A DNA stretch of 64,000 bases from assembly GCF_923081025.1 (NCBI RefSeq), contig NZ_CAKLPZ010000001.1:1364001-1428000 (forward strand), in the 5' to 3' direction. The notes under the pieces are model-generated. The model did not search any database. It had not been told where the DNA came from and saw only the letters and a list, made by a program, of their open reading frames with translations. Both the position numbers and the translations under genes were made by a program. Positions 47,981-57,948 of this stretch are shown here, piece by piece (position 1 is the stretch's first letter; every line of letters starts with the position of its first letter). This DNA is from Neolewinella maritima. Its GTDB lineage: Bacteria; Bacteroidota; Bacteroidia; Chitinophagales; Saprospiraceae.

Positions 47981-49300
47981 ATGGCACAGCACCTCGTCGT
48001 ACTGGGAGCCGGAGAGTCCGGAGCAAGCGCCGCCCGCCTGGGGCAGCGTGAGGGCTATACCGTGTTTGTCAGCGACGCGGGCAGGGGCAGCGAACAGTAC
48101 CTCCAGGAGCTCGCCACCGCTGGAATAGCCGTCGAGATCGGTGGGCACACCGAAGCCGAGCTGCTCCGAGCTGATGTGGCCGTCAAGAGTCCTGGCATAC
48201 CGGAAACCGCACCACCAGTGGTCGCGCTGCGGGAGGCCGGCATTCCCGTGATTTCCGAGATCGAATTTGCCGCCCGCTTCGTTCATCCGGATGCTACCGT
48301 GGTGGGTATTACCGGAAGCAACGGGAAGACCACCACTACACTGCTTACCCACCACCTACTGCACATGGCCGGTGAGCGGGTGGTAGCCGGTGGAAATCTG
48401 GGCGACAGTTTTGCGCGCCTCCTGCTGGACCACGCCCCGCAGGATATCTACGTGCTCGAACTGAGTAGCTTTCAGCTAGATGGGATCGTGCGCTTTCGGC
48501 CGCAGATCGCTGCCGTGCTCAACATCACGCCCGATCACCTGGACCGCTACAACTACAGTCTGGACGCCTACGCAGATAGCAAACTGCGGATCGCCCACAA
48601 TCAGCATCCGGGGGATCACCTGATCGTACTGCAGGATGCCAAGACCATCGCACCCGCGCGCCGCCGCAACCCGACACGCGCCGCGGTTACAGAAATAACG
48701 CCAGCAACGGCCATTCAGGGAAGTACTATCCAGGTAGGAGCGCAGACCTTTGCGCTAGGCACCGGACAGCTGCGGGGACGGCACAATGCCATGAACGCCC
48801 TGTTTGCCGTGCAGATCGCCCTACAACTTGGCGTAAGTGCCGAGGAAATTCAACTGGCCCTGGACAGCTTCCGCCCGGCACCGCACCGTATGGAACTTAT
48901 CGCTACCTCAGACGGCCGTACCTGGATCAATGACAGCAAAGCCACCAATGTGGACAGCACCTACTTCGCCCTGGAAGCGATGACGGGACCTACCGTCTGG
49001 ATCGCCGGCGGGACGGATAAGGGTAATGACTACAGTCCGCTACACAAAGTGATGGGCGATAAGGTCCACACCCTCATCTGCTTAGGCCTCGACAACGAGA
49101 AACTGAAGGAGACCTTCGAGTGGGTATCACGCATAGAAGAATGCCAAAGCGCCGCTGATGCCGTACAGCTCGCTGATCGCTATGCCGGGGTGGGGGACAC
49201 GGTGCTACTAAGCCCGGCCTGCGCCAGTTTCGACCTATTTAAGAACTACGTAGACCGGGGCGACCAGTTCCGGGCCAGCGTGCAACAAACTGCCGGATGA
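47981..49300 (+). CDS. murD: MurD, UDP-MurNAc-L-alanine:D-glutamate ligase
   Basis: MurD adds D-Glu to UDP-MurNAc-L-Ala. The 439-residue protein has the N-terminal Rossmann-like GAGESGASAARLG (about 7-19), the ATP loop GITGSNGKTTTTL, the LELSSFQLDGI block, NITPDHLDRY and the C-terminal NDSKATNVDS and LLSPACASFDLFKNY motifs typical of MurD. Its ATG is 1 nt after the mraY stop, and ftsW overlaps its end by 4 nt. Confidence 0.97.
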   Translation: MAQHLVVLGAGESGASAARLGQREGYTVFVSDAGRGSEQYLQELATAGIAVEIGGHTEAELLRADVAVKSPGIPETAPPVVALREAGIPVISEIEFAARFVHPDATVVGITGSNGKTTTTLLTHHLLHMAGERVVAGGNLGDSFARLLLDHAPQDIYVLELSSFQLDGIVRFRPQIAAVLNITPDHLDRYNYSLDAYADSKLRIAHNQHPGDHLIVLQDAKTIAPARRRNPTRAAVTEITPATAIQGSTIQVGAQTFALGTGQLRGRHNAMNALFAVQIALQLGVSAEEIQLALDSFRPAPHRMELIATSDGRTWINDSKATNVDSTYFALEAMTGPTVWIAGGTDKGNDYSPLHKVMGDKVHTLICLGLDNEKLKETFEWVSRIEECQSAADAVQLADRYAGVGDTVLLSPACASFDLFKNYVDRGDQFRASVQQTAG

Positions 49301-50457
49301 ACCTATCGACGCGCATAGCGACCGAACTGCGGGGTGACCGTGTGATGTGGGCCATTATCGTCCTGCTCGCCCTCATCTCTATGGTCGCCGTGTACAGCGC
49401 GGTGGCTAACCTGGCCTACCGCAATTCCGGTGGGGCGGTCAACGGCTACATCCTGAAGCACGGTATCATACTGGGCTTCGGTCTGGTGGTGATCTACGTG
49501 GGCCACCTGCTGGCGTACACCAAGTACTCCCGCTGGGCCCCGACGATGCTCATCATATCGATCGTATTACTGCTGCTGACACAGGTAGCGGGTACGGACA
49601 TCAACGGCGCGCGGAGGTGGCTGACTATTCCGTTCATCAACCAGACGTTCCAGACCTCCGACTTTGCGAAACTGTCGCTGATCCTGTTCGTGGCCCGGGC
49701 CATCGGCTCAAAGCAGGATGTGATCAAGGACTTTAAGGAAGCCTTCGTGCCGATCATCCTGCCGGTGCTGGCGGTGTGTCTGCTGATCGCGCTGGCGGAT
49801 CTATCGTCTGCCATTATGCTTTTTCTGATCTGTATCCTGATGATGATCGTAGGGCGGGTAGCGATCCAGTATATCGTCATGCTTATCCTGCTGGGCATCA
49901 GCGTGTTCAGCATTCTGGTCATGGTGGGATCTAAGTATCCGAATTTGGTGCCGCGCGCCGCTACCTGGGAAAAACGGATCGAAACCTACTTCAACCCCGC
50001 CGCTGCGCAGGTGGACGACCGCCGGCAGATCACCGGGGCCATGATCGCCATTGCCAACGGGGGCGTGATCGGCGTAGGCCCTGGCAACTCTACCCAGCGG
50101 CACACGCTGTACAGCGCCCAGTCGGACTTCATTTACAGCATCATCGTCGAAGAATATGGCGCGGTCGGTGGGATCGCCCTGATCGGTATCTATCTACTCC
50201 TATTTGTCCGGGTGATCCGCCTGGTGACCAGGAGTAGTAAAGCATTCGGGGCCATGGTGGCCTTCGGGATCGGGCTATCGCTCCTCCTCCAGGCCTTCCT
50301 CAATATAGCGGTCAACCTCGACCTGCTGCCCGTCACCGGACTGACCTTGCCGCTGGTGAGTATGGGGGGCACGAGCACATTATTTACCTGTATTTCGCTG
50401 GGCATCCTGATGTCGGTATCGAAGTACATAGAAGCCGTGACCGCCGATGCTACCTAG
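49297..50457 (+). CDS. ftsW: FtsW, septal peptidoglycan glycosyltransferase
   Basis: FtsW is the SEDS-family polymerase that strings lipid II into septal glycan with FtsI. The 386-residue protein has about ten transmembrane helices. It shows the SEDS blocks GARRWLTIPF (the polymerase region), DLSSAIMLF, the large extracytoplasmic loop with QITGAMIAIANGGVIGVGPG, QSDFIYSIIVEEYG, and LPLVSMGGTS near the end. The ATG lies in an ATGA overlap with the murD stop. Confidence 0.97.
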   Translation: MNLSTRIATELRGDRVMWAIIVLLALISMVAVYSAVANLAYRNSGGAVNGYILKHGIILGFGLVVIYVGHLLAYTKYSRWAPTMLIISIVLLLLTQVAGTDINGARRWLTIPFINQTFQTSDFAKLSLILFVARAIGSKQDVIKDFKEAFVPIILPVLAVCLLIALADLSSAIMLFLICILMMIVGRVAIQYIVMLILLGISVFSILVMVGSKYPNLVPRAATWEKRIETYFNPAAAQVDDRRQITGAMIAIANGGVIGVGPGNSTQRHTLYSAQSDFIYSIIVEEYGAVGGIALIGIYLLLFVRVIRLVTRSSKAFGAMVAFGIGLSLLLQAFLNIAVNLDLLPVTGLTLPLVSMGGTSTLFTCISLGILMSVSKYIEAVTADAT

Positions 50458-51574
50458 ACCTCCCCGATTCATCATTAGCGGCGGCGGCACCGGGGGACAC
50501 ATCTTCCCGGCCATTGCCATTGCCGACGAGCTCAGGCGGCTGCACCCCGACGCGGAGTTTCTCTTCGTCGGCGCCAAGGGGCGTATGGAAATGACCAAGG
50601 TACCCGCCGCCGGCTACCGCATCGAAGGACTGTGGATCAGCGGACTCAAGCGGGCCTTCAGTCTGGACAACCTAAGCGTACCGGTGAAGGTGCTGACCAG
50701 TCTATTCCGCTGCCGCACCATTTTACGGCAGTTCCGTCCGGACGTAGTAGTAGGTACGGGTGGCTACGCCGGGGCGCCCATCCTGTATGCCGCCGCGCGC
50801 ATGGGTATTCCTACCCTGATCCAGGAGCCCAATGCCTTTGCCGGTCTGGCCAACAAGTGGCTCGGCCGCCGGGTAGATAAAGTATGCGTTGCGTTTGCCG
50901 GGATGGCTAAGTTCTTCCCCGCCCATAAACTCATCATTACGGGTAATCCGGTACGCGAGCAGTTGCTCGACCGGGTCAAGCAGCTCGAAGCACGACAGCC
51001 CGAACGGGAGCTCACCGTTCTCCTCATGGGCGGATCGGGCGGCGCCCGTTCTCTCAACGAAGCCATGGCAGCCAGCACCGAGCTCATACGGGCGCGGCCG
51101 CAGGTGCAGTGGATCTGGCAGTGTGGTGCTTCCTACCTGACGACCTACGCGGGTAGCACCACGGCAGCGCTGGAGAATGTGCACCTGTCGGCCTTCCTCG
51201 ATAAGATGGACGAAGCCTATGCTAGTGCCACCGTGGTGATCGCCAGGGCGGGAAGCACCACCATCGCGGAAATTGAATACCTGGGCAAGCCCACCATCCT
51301 CGTACCCAGCCCCTGGGTAGCTGAAGACCATCAGACTAAAAATGCCGAGGCATTAACCAAAGAAAAGGCTGCCATTTTAGTGCCGGATCAGCGGGTAAAG
51401 GACGACCTTGTGCCCCGGGTACTGCAGCTGCTCGACGATCCGCAGGAGCGGGACAGACTCAGCCGCAACGCACGTGCTCTGGCTCACCCGGGTGCAGTTA
51501 CCCGCATTGCCGAAGAAGTGCTGCAACTAATCCCCACACCTACCTCACAAACCGATGTGCATGCAGTTGTCTGA
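50447..51574 (+). CDS. murG: MurG, lipid II synthase
   Basis: MurG transfers GlcNAc from UDP-GlcNAc to lipid I at the inner face of the membrane. The 375-residue GT-B enzyme has the Gly-rich loops SGGGTGGHIFPAIAIA (about 10-25) and MGGSGGARSLNEA, the GTGGYAGAP block, IQEPNAFAGLANK and the donor-site motif ARAGSTTIAEIEYLGKP. It overlaps ftsW by 11 nt and murC by 20 nt. Confidence 0.97.
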   Translation: MLPRPPRFIISGGGTGGHIFPAIAIADELRRLHPDAEFLFVGAKGRMEMTKVPAAGYRIEGLWISGLKRAFSLDNLSVPVKVLTSLFRCRTILRQFRPDVVVGTGGYAGAPILYAAARMGIPTLIQEPNAFAGLANKWLGRRVDKVCVAFAGMAKFFPAHKLIITGNPVREQLLDRVKQLEARQPERELTVLLMGGSGGARSLNEAMAASTELIRARPQVQWIWQCGASYLTTYAGSTTAALENVHLSAFLDKMDEAYASATVVIARAGSTTIAEIEYLGKPTILVPSPWVAEDHQTKNAEALTKEKAAILVPDQRVKDDLVPRVLQLLDDPQERDRLSRNARALAHPGAVTRIAEEVLQLIPTPTSQTDVHAVV

Positions 51575-52943
51575 CGTCCGACGCGTATACTTTATTGGCA
51601 TCGGCGGCATCGGTATGTCGGCCGTAGCACGCTACTTCCGTAGCCGTGGGTTCGAAGTCATGGGCTACGACAAGACGGCTACCACCCTGACCAGGACACT
51701 GGAGGCAGAGGGGATGCAAATCCACTACACTGCTCGACCCGAACTCCTGCCTGCACCGGCAGCGGACCTGCTGGTCGTCTACACACCCGCTATTCCCACT
51801 GACTTTGCGGAATTGCAGCGTGCCAGGGCGGGTGGGCATACCCTGATGAAGCGGTCACAGGTGCTGGGCCTGATCAGTGAAGCCATGCAGTGCGTAGGTA
51901 TCGCGGGTACCCACGGGAAAACGACTACGACCACGATCACTACCTACCTGATGATGACCGCGGGGCTGGATCCTTCGGCATTTCTGGGGGGAATCGCGCG
52001 CGACTTCGACGGAAACTATGTGCACGGTGACAGTGACTGGGTGGTAGTAGAGGCGGACGAGTACGACCGTAGCTTCCTTACGCTGCATCCGGAGATCGCG
52101 GTAATCTTATCTACCGACCCTGACCATCTGGATATTTACGGTGACCACGAGAAGATGATCGAGACCGGCTACCGGGCCTACGCCCGGCAGATCAAGGCGG
52201 GCGGGCAACTGATCGTGCGCTACGATATTGCCGATCAGTTTACTGATCTGGACAGCGTGCTCGTATCGACCTTCGGTATCGGTCGGGGCGACTTCTGCGC
52301 CCACAATATCCGCGTGGTGGACGGAGCCTTCGAGTTTGACCTACGGGAACCGGATGGCCACCTGATCCAGAACCTCCGTACGGCGCTACCCGGCCGGCAT
52401 AATGTCGAGAACGCGGTGGCTGCCTGTGCGGTGACGAGGCTCGCGGGCGGTGACGAGGTGCATCTACGGGAGGGGCTGGCCAACTTTCACGGTATCGCGC
52501 GGCGCTTCGAGACCGTCTACCGGACTGATGAACTGGTGATTATCGATGATTATGCCCACCATCCGACGGAACTGGACGCCACCATCCGTGCGGCGCGCGA
52601 GCTGTACCCTGACCGGACTATCCGCGGCGTGTTTCAGCCCCACCTGTATAGCCGTACACAAGACTTCGCGCCGGGATTCGCCCGCGCATTGGATCGACTG
52701 GACGAGGCGATCATCATACCGATCTATCCCGCGCGGGAGGCTCCCATCGCCGGGGTGACCAGCCAGCTGGTCTACGGTATGATGAAGAACGAGAAGCGGC
52801 GTTTGCTGACGGACGTGCAAATGTTGGAAGTGACGGCGCAACTTACGGATGGGGTACTTCTGTTGCTCGGCGCGGGTAATATCGATGCCTTGGTACAGCG
52901 CATTGTAGCCCAGCACACTAAAACGGTACATCATGGCGAATAA
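51555..52943 (+). CDS. murC: MurC, UDP-MurNAc:L-alanine ligase
   Basis: MurC adds the first amino acid, L-Ala, to UDP-MurNAc. The 462-residue protein has the N-terminal FIGIGGIGMSAVARYF (about 13-28), the ATP loop GIAGTHGKTTTTT, VVEADEYDRSFL, the DPDHLDIYGDHE block and the C-terminal VFQPHLYSRTQDF. Starts at 51555 and 51561 are both possible; both overlap murG. The order MurG-MurC-FtsQ and the overlaps indicate coupled translation. Confidence 0.97.
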   Translation: MCMQLSDVRRVYFIGIGGIGMSAVARYFRSRGFEVMGYDKTATTLTRTLEAEGMQIHYTARPELLPAPAADLLVVYTPAIPTDFAELQRARAGGHTLMKRSQVLGLISEAMQCVGIAGTHGKTTTTTITTYLMMTAGLDPSAFLGGIARDFDGNYVHGDSDWVVVEADEYDRSFLTLHPEIAVILSTDPDHLDIYGDHEKMIETGYRAYARQIKAGGQLIVRYDIADQFTDLDSVLVSTFGIGRGDFCAHNIRVVDGAFEFDLREPDGHLIQNLRTALPGRHNVENAVAACAVTRLAGGDEVHLREGLANFHGIARRFETVYRTDELVIIDDYAHHPTELDATIRAARELYPDRTIRGVFQPHLYSRTQDFAPGFARALDRLDEAIIIPIYPAREAPIAGVTSQLVYGMMKNEKRRLLTDVQMLEVTAQLTDGVLLLLGAGNIDALVQRIVAQHTKTVHHGE

Positions 52944-53748
52944 AGTAACGACTGCACTCGGACAGGCATTAGCCAGTGTATTCATCGCGGTACGGCAGTA
53001 CGGCTGGATCTTCGTGCTGTTATTCGTCGCAGTGCTGGCCATATCGGCTATCACCGAGCGCGAGGCGGCCCACATCAGCGCTGTGCAGGCTGTAGTGGAA
53101 CCCCTGCCGGAGAATGCCAATCTCGTGGAACCGGAAGAGTTGCTTGCTCTGCTTCAGTCCAGTTTTACTAAACCACTGGACGAGCTGATGCTATCCGACG
53201 TAGACATCGAACGGGTTGAGGAAGTACTGGAAGCTCAGGCCTTCGTGGGTGATGCTGAGGCCTACGTGGATGCCGACCTGGTGCTGCACATTACCGCCGA
53301 GCAACGGATCCCCCTACTGCGAGTCATCGCCGATAACGGACAAAACTATTACCTTGATCTCGATGGCGTGCGCCTGCCCCTCAGCCCTAACTATACGGTG
53401 CGCGTACCCGTGGTGACCGGCAAGGTCGTAGCCTGGTCGAACGACTATCTGGATCAATCCGCCCACCAATTGAACCAACTGATGGAACTAGGTCATTACC
53501 TACGCAAGGACGCCTTCCTGAATGCCCTGATCGAGCAGATCGACCTGACGGCAAGTGGTGAACTGGTGCTGGCCCCTAAACTCGGCGATCAGCTGATCTA
53601 CCTGGGCCGCTACGACAAACGAGAAACCCCTAAGCGCCTCGAGCGCCTTAAGATATTTTACCGCGAAGGACTTCCGTACGAGGGTTGGAGGAAGTACCGG
53701 AGCTTTGACCTACGCTACGCCGATCAGGTGGTAGCAAAGAAAGTTTAA
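52933..53748 (+). CDS. ftsQ: FtsQ/DivIB-like cell division protein
   Basis: This 271-residue bitopic protein has a short cytoplasmic N-terminus, a transmembrane helix (about residues 23-41) and a periplasmic part in POTRA plus beta-domain arrangement. The block IERVEEVLEAQAFVGDAEAYV...HITAEQRIPLLRV is the usual FtsQ core. FtsQ docks FtsL and FtsB at the septum. It overlaps murC by 11 nt. Identification is by position and topology together with the core pattern. Confidence 0.88.
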   Translation: MANKVTTALGQALASVFIAVRQYGWIFVLLFVAVLAISAITEREAAHISAVQAVVEPLPENANLVEPEELLALLQSSFTKPLDELMLSDVDIERVEEVLEAQAFVGDAEAYVDADLVLHITAEQRIPLLRVIADNGQNYYLDLDGVRLPLSPNYTVRVPVVTGKVVAWSNDYLDQSAHQLNQLMELGHYLRKDAFLNALIEQIDLTASGELVLAPKLGDQLIYLGRYDKRETPKRLERLKIFYREGLPYEGWRKYRSFDLRYADQVVAKKV

Positions 53749-53821
53749 CGCACACATTCTCTGACGGCACGATGATGACCCCATTTTGCCTTCATACACT
53801 CTTTTCAAACCTTGGGATATA

Positions 53822-55150
53822 ATGACTGATACCACACATTTGAACACAATCGCCGCACTCGATATCGGCACCACCAAAGTCTGCGCGCTCGTCGGTCGAC
53901 GCGACGCCAACGGACGGGTGGAAATACTCGGCACCGGAAAGGTCGAATCGGAGGGCGTCATGCGCGGCGTAGTCTCCAATATCGAGAAGACCGTACGCGC
54001 AATCACCGAAGCCCGTCGCTTGGCCGAGCAAGCTAGCGGACAGACCTTCGAGACCGTCCATGTAGGCATTGCGGGCCAGCATATCAAGAGCCTGCAACAC
54101 CGCGGTATGCTAATGCGGGATAACCCACATTCGGAGATCGGACAGCGCGACATCGATCGCCTGATCGGTGATATGCACAAACTAGTGCTGCCCCCCGGCG
54201 ACAAGATTTTACACGTAATTCCACAGGAGTATACCGTGGACAACGAGCAGGGTATTGTAGATCCCATTGGAATGTCCGGCTCGCGGCTCGAAGCGAACTT
54301 CCATATTATCACTGGTCAGATTACCGCGAGCAACAACATCAACCGCTGCGTGGAGCGTGCCGGTATGCGGATGGCTAACGTCACCCTGGAGCCGATTGCT
54401 AGTTCGGCCTCCGTACTGTACGACGATGAGAAGTTTGCCGGTGTAGCCCTGGTCGATATCGGCGGCGGTACCACGGATATCACCATCTTCCAGGAAGGAA
54501 TCATTCGGCACACTGCCGTCATACCCTTCGGTGGCCACGTGATCACCAAGGACATCAAAGCGGGTTGTACCGTGATGGAAGCGCACGCCGAAAAGCTCAA
54601 GGTCAATTACGGCAGTGCCCTGGCCAGCGAAGTCTACGAGAACCGTATGATCGTGATCCCGGGCCTGCGCGGACGCGAACCCAAAGAGATCAGCGAGAAG
54701 AATCTGAGTCTCATCATTCAGGCCCGCGCCGAGGAGATCCTCGATCACGTGCTCTGGGAGATCCGTCGCTCCGGCTTCGATGGCAGTCAGCTCATCGGCG
54801 GTATCGTACTGACCGGTGGTGGTGCCCTACTCAAGGACTTCGACAAACTGACGATGCTGCATACCGGCATGAGTTGCCGCGTAGGATCCCCCGTGGAGCA
54901 CTTGGCTCACGGCTATACCGAAAAGCTGACCAGCCCCATATACGCTACGGGAGTAGGACTACTCCTGCAGGGCTTTGCTGACATAGACGCCGGTCGGGTG
55001 AAGATCGCTCCGCCCAAAAAGGAAGAGCCCACCACTGAGCTGGAGCTGGAAGAGCAAATCAAGGAGGATGCCAACGCGCCGAATTGGTTCGATAACGTCT
55101 TCAAGCGCACCAAGGAATGGTTCGAGGCGGAACCCGATCGCGATTTCTAA
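53822..55150 (+). CDS. ftsA: FtsA, actin-like membrane tether of FtsZ
   Basis: FtsA is an actin homologue that anchors FtsZ to the membrane and recruits later division proteins. The 442-residue protein has the nucleotide motifs AALDIGTTKVCALVG (about 11-25), VDIGGGTTDITIF and VLTGGGALLKDF, the 1C-domain segment after residue 80, and a C-terminal amphipathic end (NWFDNVFKRTKEWFEAEPDRDF) that would be the membrane-targeting helix. The frame is open 12 codons further upstream, but the ATG at 53822 gives the normal N-terminus; a 73-nt gap from ftsQ may hold a secondary promoter. Confidence 0.96.
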   Translation: MTDTTHLNTIAALDIGTTKVCALVGRRDANGRVEILGTGKVESEGVMRGVVSNIEKTVRAITEARRLAEQASGQTFETVHVGIAGQHIKSLQHRGMLMRDNPHSEIGQRDIDRLIGDMHKLVLPPGDKILHVIPQEYTVDNEQGIVDPIGMSGSRLEANFHIITGQITASNNINRCVERAGMRMANVTLEPIASSASVLYDDEKFAGVALVDIGGGTTDITIFQEGIIRHTAVIPFGGHVITKDIKAGCTVMEAHAEKLKVNYGSALASEVYENRMIVIPGLRGREPKEISEKNLSLIIQARAEEILDHVLWEIRRSGFDGSQLIGGIVLTGGGALLKDFDKLTMLHTGMSCRVGSPVEHLAHGYTEKLTSPIYATGVGLLLQGFADIDAGRVKIAPPKKEEPTTELELEEQIKEDANAPNWFDNVFKRTKEWFEAEPDRDF

Positions 55151-55321
55151 TCGTGCACGGGGGTTCTGATACCCGCACCGCACCCGCGGCCCCCCGCCCG
55201 GGTGTACCTTAAACGCTGAAATGTCAGCGAATTCAATTAAATTAGAGTACCTAACCCGACGGTCCATTTTCAGTAAGCCAAGCTGAAGAAAATGTAGAAC
55301 CGACGAGTGTAATAAATAGAC

Positions 55322-56791
55322 ATGATCATCGACTTCCCACAGGGAGAATCTCCCATTATCAAAGTGATTGGCGTAGGCGGCGGCGGAAGCAATGCCGTAA
55401 ATCACATGTACGAGCAAGGCATCATCGGCGTGGACTTTGCTATTTGCAATACCGACCATCAGGCCATGGAGCTAAGCCCCGTACCGACCAAGGTGCAGTT
55501 GGGTCCCCACCTGACCGAAGGCCGTGGAGCCGGCTCGAAGCCTAACGTAGGTAAACTGGCCTGCGAAGAAAGTATCGAGGAGATCCGCAAATACCTCGAC
55601 AACAACTGCCGCATGGTATTTATCACCGCCGGAATGGGCGGTGGTACGGGTACCGGAGCGGCCCCCATCATTGCGCGGACCGCCCGGGAAATGAATATTC
55701 TCACGGTAGGTATTGTCACCCTGCCCTTCACCTTCGAGGGGCGCCGACGGGCTACCAACGGAATGGAAGGTCTGCAGGAACTCAAGGACAATGTCGATAC
55801 CCTCATCGTGATCTCCAACGATAAGTTGCGGCAGATCCACGGTAATCTTAACCTAAGCGACGCCTTCTCTAAGGCGGATAACATTCTGACGACGGCCGCC
55901 AAGGGCATCGCCGAGATCATCACCGTCGCCGGTTACGTGAACGTTGACTTTGAGGACGTGAACACCGTCATGCGGGACAGTGGTGTAGCCATCATGGGTA
56001 CGGCCAATGCCGAGGGTGATGACCGTGCCCGCGTAGCGGTAGACCAGGCACTCCATTCTCCACTACTGGAAGACAATGATATCCGTGGGGCCAACCACAT
56101 CCTGCTGAACATTACCAGCGGCACCCGGGAGGTGACGATGGACGAGATCTTCGAGATCACGGAGTTCGTACAGGAAGAGGCGGGCTACGGCACGGACCTC
56201 ATCTGGGGTAACTGTTTTGACGAAGCGCTGGGGGATAAGATCAGTGTGACGGTAATCGCTACCGGCTTCGGTGACCGCAAGGCCGCCAACCGTAGTGTAG
56301 CACCGGAACGGCAGACCGTGCACCTGGAGGAAGAGCAGGAGGAGACCACCCCCCGCCGCACCAAGCTCAACGAGATCACCGGAGAGGAGGATCCCGTAGG
56401 TTACGGCAACAGCAAGACCACCACCTTCGAATTCGAGGATATGGAGGAGGCAAAAGCGCGACTCCAGGCCCGTCGTCGGACGAGTGGCAGCTTTACCCAA
56501 AGCTTCATTCAGGAGGAGGAAGAAGCCCGTCGGGCCGCCGAACGCCGCGAGCAGGAACTGCGCGACCAGCAGCGCCGTGAGGCCCTGCGTCAACGCAGCG
56601 AACTGCCTAAACTCAGTAACCCCAAGGTGGTCAACGAACTGGAAAATCAACCCGCCTACCTTCGGCGGAATATTCAACTCGATAACACCGCCCCGAGCAA
56701 CCAGCAGGAGATGAGTCGCTGGACGATAAACGATGATGAGGAGCGGCCCTTACGGCGCAATAACTCCTTCCTGCACGACAACGTCGACTAG
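55322..56791 (+). CDS. ftsZ: FtsZ, tubulin-like division ring GTPase
   Basis: FtsZ polymerises into the cytokinetic ring. The 489-residue protein has GVGGGGSNAVNHM near residues 17-29, the tubulin signature GGGTGTGAAP near 103-112 and the T7-loop region NVDFEDVNTVM. After the core is a charged linker of about 100 residues and two short motifs: QPAYLRRNIQL, the likely FtsA/MinC-binding peptide, and the final NNSFLHDNVD. The 171-nt gap from ftsA is the largest inside the cluster after mraZ and carries a small hairpin (CGCTGA-AATG-TCAGCG, 55214-55229), so ftsZ may also have its own promoter and leader control. Confidence 0.97.
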   Translation: MIIDFPQGESPIIKVIGVGGGGSNAVNHMYEQGIIGVDFAICNTDHQAMELSPVPTKVQLGPHLTEGRGAGSKPNVGKLACEESIEEIRKYLDNNCRMVFITAGMGGGTGTGAAPIIARTAREMNILTVGIVTLPFTFEGRRRATNGMEGLQELKDNVDTLIVISNDKLRQIHGNLNLSDAFSKADNILTTAAKGIAEIITVAGYVNVDFEDVNTVMRDSGVAIMGTANAEGDDRARVAVDQALHSPLLEDNDIRGANHILLNITSGTREVTMDEIFEITEFVQEEAGYGTDLIWGNCFDEALGDKISVTVIATGFGDRKAANRSVAPERQTVHLEEEQEETTPRRTKLNEITGEEDPVGYGNSKTTTFEFEDMEEAKARLQARRRTSGSFTQSFIQEEEEARRAAERREQELRDQQRREALRQRSELPKLSNPKVVNELENQPAYLRRNIQLDNTAPSNQQEMSRWTINDDEERPLRRNNSFLHDNVD

Positions 56792-56884
56792 TCGACCCCA
56801 AGAAGTTTAGTTTATTATATCCAAGTTAATGCTGGTATCTCCCGGGATATCAGCCTTAGCAATCACACCAGTTTAGCTTTGGAC

Positions 56885-56921
56885 GCGGGTAGCGGGGGGT
56901 CAATCCTGCTGCCCGCTTTTT
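56885..56921 (+). terminator. Intrinsic terminator of the dcw cluster
   Basis: GCGGGtAGC (56885-56893) pairs with GCTgCCCGC (56908-56916), followed by TTTTT (56917-56921). A second 9-bp hairpin with one wobble (56831-56854, GCTGgTATC/GATATCAGC) precedes it. Together they close the ftsZ transcript. Confidence 0.8.
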
Positions 56922-56979
56922 GTTGTCATGAACTTGGGTGGGGTAGTCCGTGTCCTTAGTAGACAGTTACCTCTACCGC

Positions 56980-57912
56980 ATGACCTTCCGCTCCCTACTC
57001 TTGCTCATTGCATCTATTCTAGCAGTTGGTTGCAACGATGATGATGGCACGTTTCAACCGCTTGATCGCAACGAACCCGACGATGTGGTGGGCCTGAGCT
57101 ACGTGCAGGCACCCGAAGATCGGGGTCTGGCTACCATCTATTCAGCGCTTACTTCCGCGCTTCGTGCCAATGCTAACATTAGTATCGTCGCGGAGATAGA
57201 CCATCAGGCGAATGCGCAAGCTATCAACGAGCAACTTGACTCAACCCGGGTGGTACTCTTTGGTAATCCGCGCCTCGGTACCCCACTTATGCAGATCAAC
57301 CCACAGGCCGGATTGGACCTGCCTCAGAAGATGCTGGTCTACCGTCCGGGGGACGATGAGGTGATCGTGGCATACAATACGCCTACGTACCTCGCTAACC
57401 GGCACGGTGTGGGAAGTGCCGCTACGCTACAGACCATTGAGGATGCACTCAGAAATCTGGCGGGTACAACGGGTATGGGTGATGTTGAGGACGCTGAGGA
57501 CAATGATGTAGCCCTCAATGAGGGGGTAATAGGTCAGACTGATAAAGGCACGGTAGACTCAGTCTACATGCGCCTACGCGCCGCGCTATTTAATAATCCG
57601 GATATTACAATCGTAGCGGAACTGGACCATCAGGCCAATGCCGCGTCGGTAGGTCTCGACCTGCCTCCCATCCGGCTCATCGTATTCGGGAATCCAGCCC
57701 TTGGCACGCCACTGCTGCAGGATGAGCAAATTATTGGCATTGATCTGCCTCAGAAAATGCTGGTCTATGCGTCAGGCGACCGAGACGTGACCGTAGCATA
57801 TAATGATCCCTTCTACCTGGCTGAGCGCCACGGTGTGGACCGCGATATTCCCGAATCAGCGACCATACGGGATGCCCTGGCGCAGTTGACAGAAATCGCA
57901 TTAGGCAGATAG
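56980..57912 (+). CDS. Lipoprotein with two tandem DUF302 domains
   Basis: The 310-residue lipoprotein has a lipobox ILAVGC (C18). Two similar domains follow, about residues 45-160 and 195-305. Each has a [IV]-VAE-[IL]-DHQANA block, a VFGNP-x-LGTP-L block and GLDLPQKMLVY or GIDLPQKMLVY, which I recognise as the DUF302 pattern. The two copies differ enough to show an old internal duplication. An acidic Asp/Glu linker joins them. The ATG at 56980 is preferred to an upstream GTG at 56950 because it starts the signal peptide. The function of DUF302 is unknown. It follows the dcw terminator, so it is a separate unit. Confidence 0.85.
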   Translation: MTFRSLLLLIASILAVGCNDDDGTFQPLDRNEPDDVVGLSYVQAPEDRGLATIYSALTSALRANANISIVAEIDHQANAQAINEQLDSTRVVLFGNPRLGTPLMQINPQAGLDLPQKMLVYRPGDDEVIVAYNTPTYLANRHGVGSAATLQTIEDALRNLAGTTGMGDVEDAEDNDVALNEGVIGQTDKGTVDSVYMRLRAALFNNPDITIVAELDHQANAASVGLDLPPIRLIVFGNPALGTPLLQDEQIIGIDLPQKMLVYASGDRDVTVAYNDPFYLAERHGVDRDIPESATIRDALAQLTEIALGR

Positions 57913-57948
57913 CGCTATCTTAAAGCACCTGCAGGTGCGCTCCAGACA

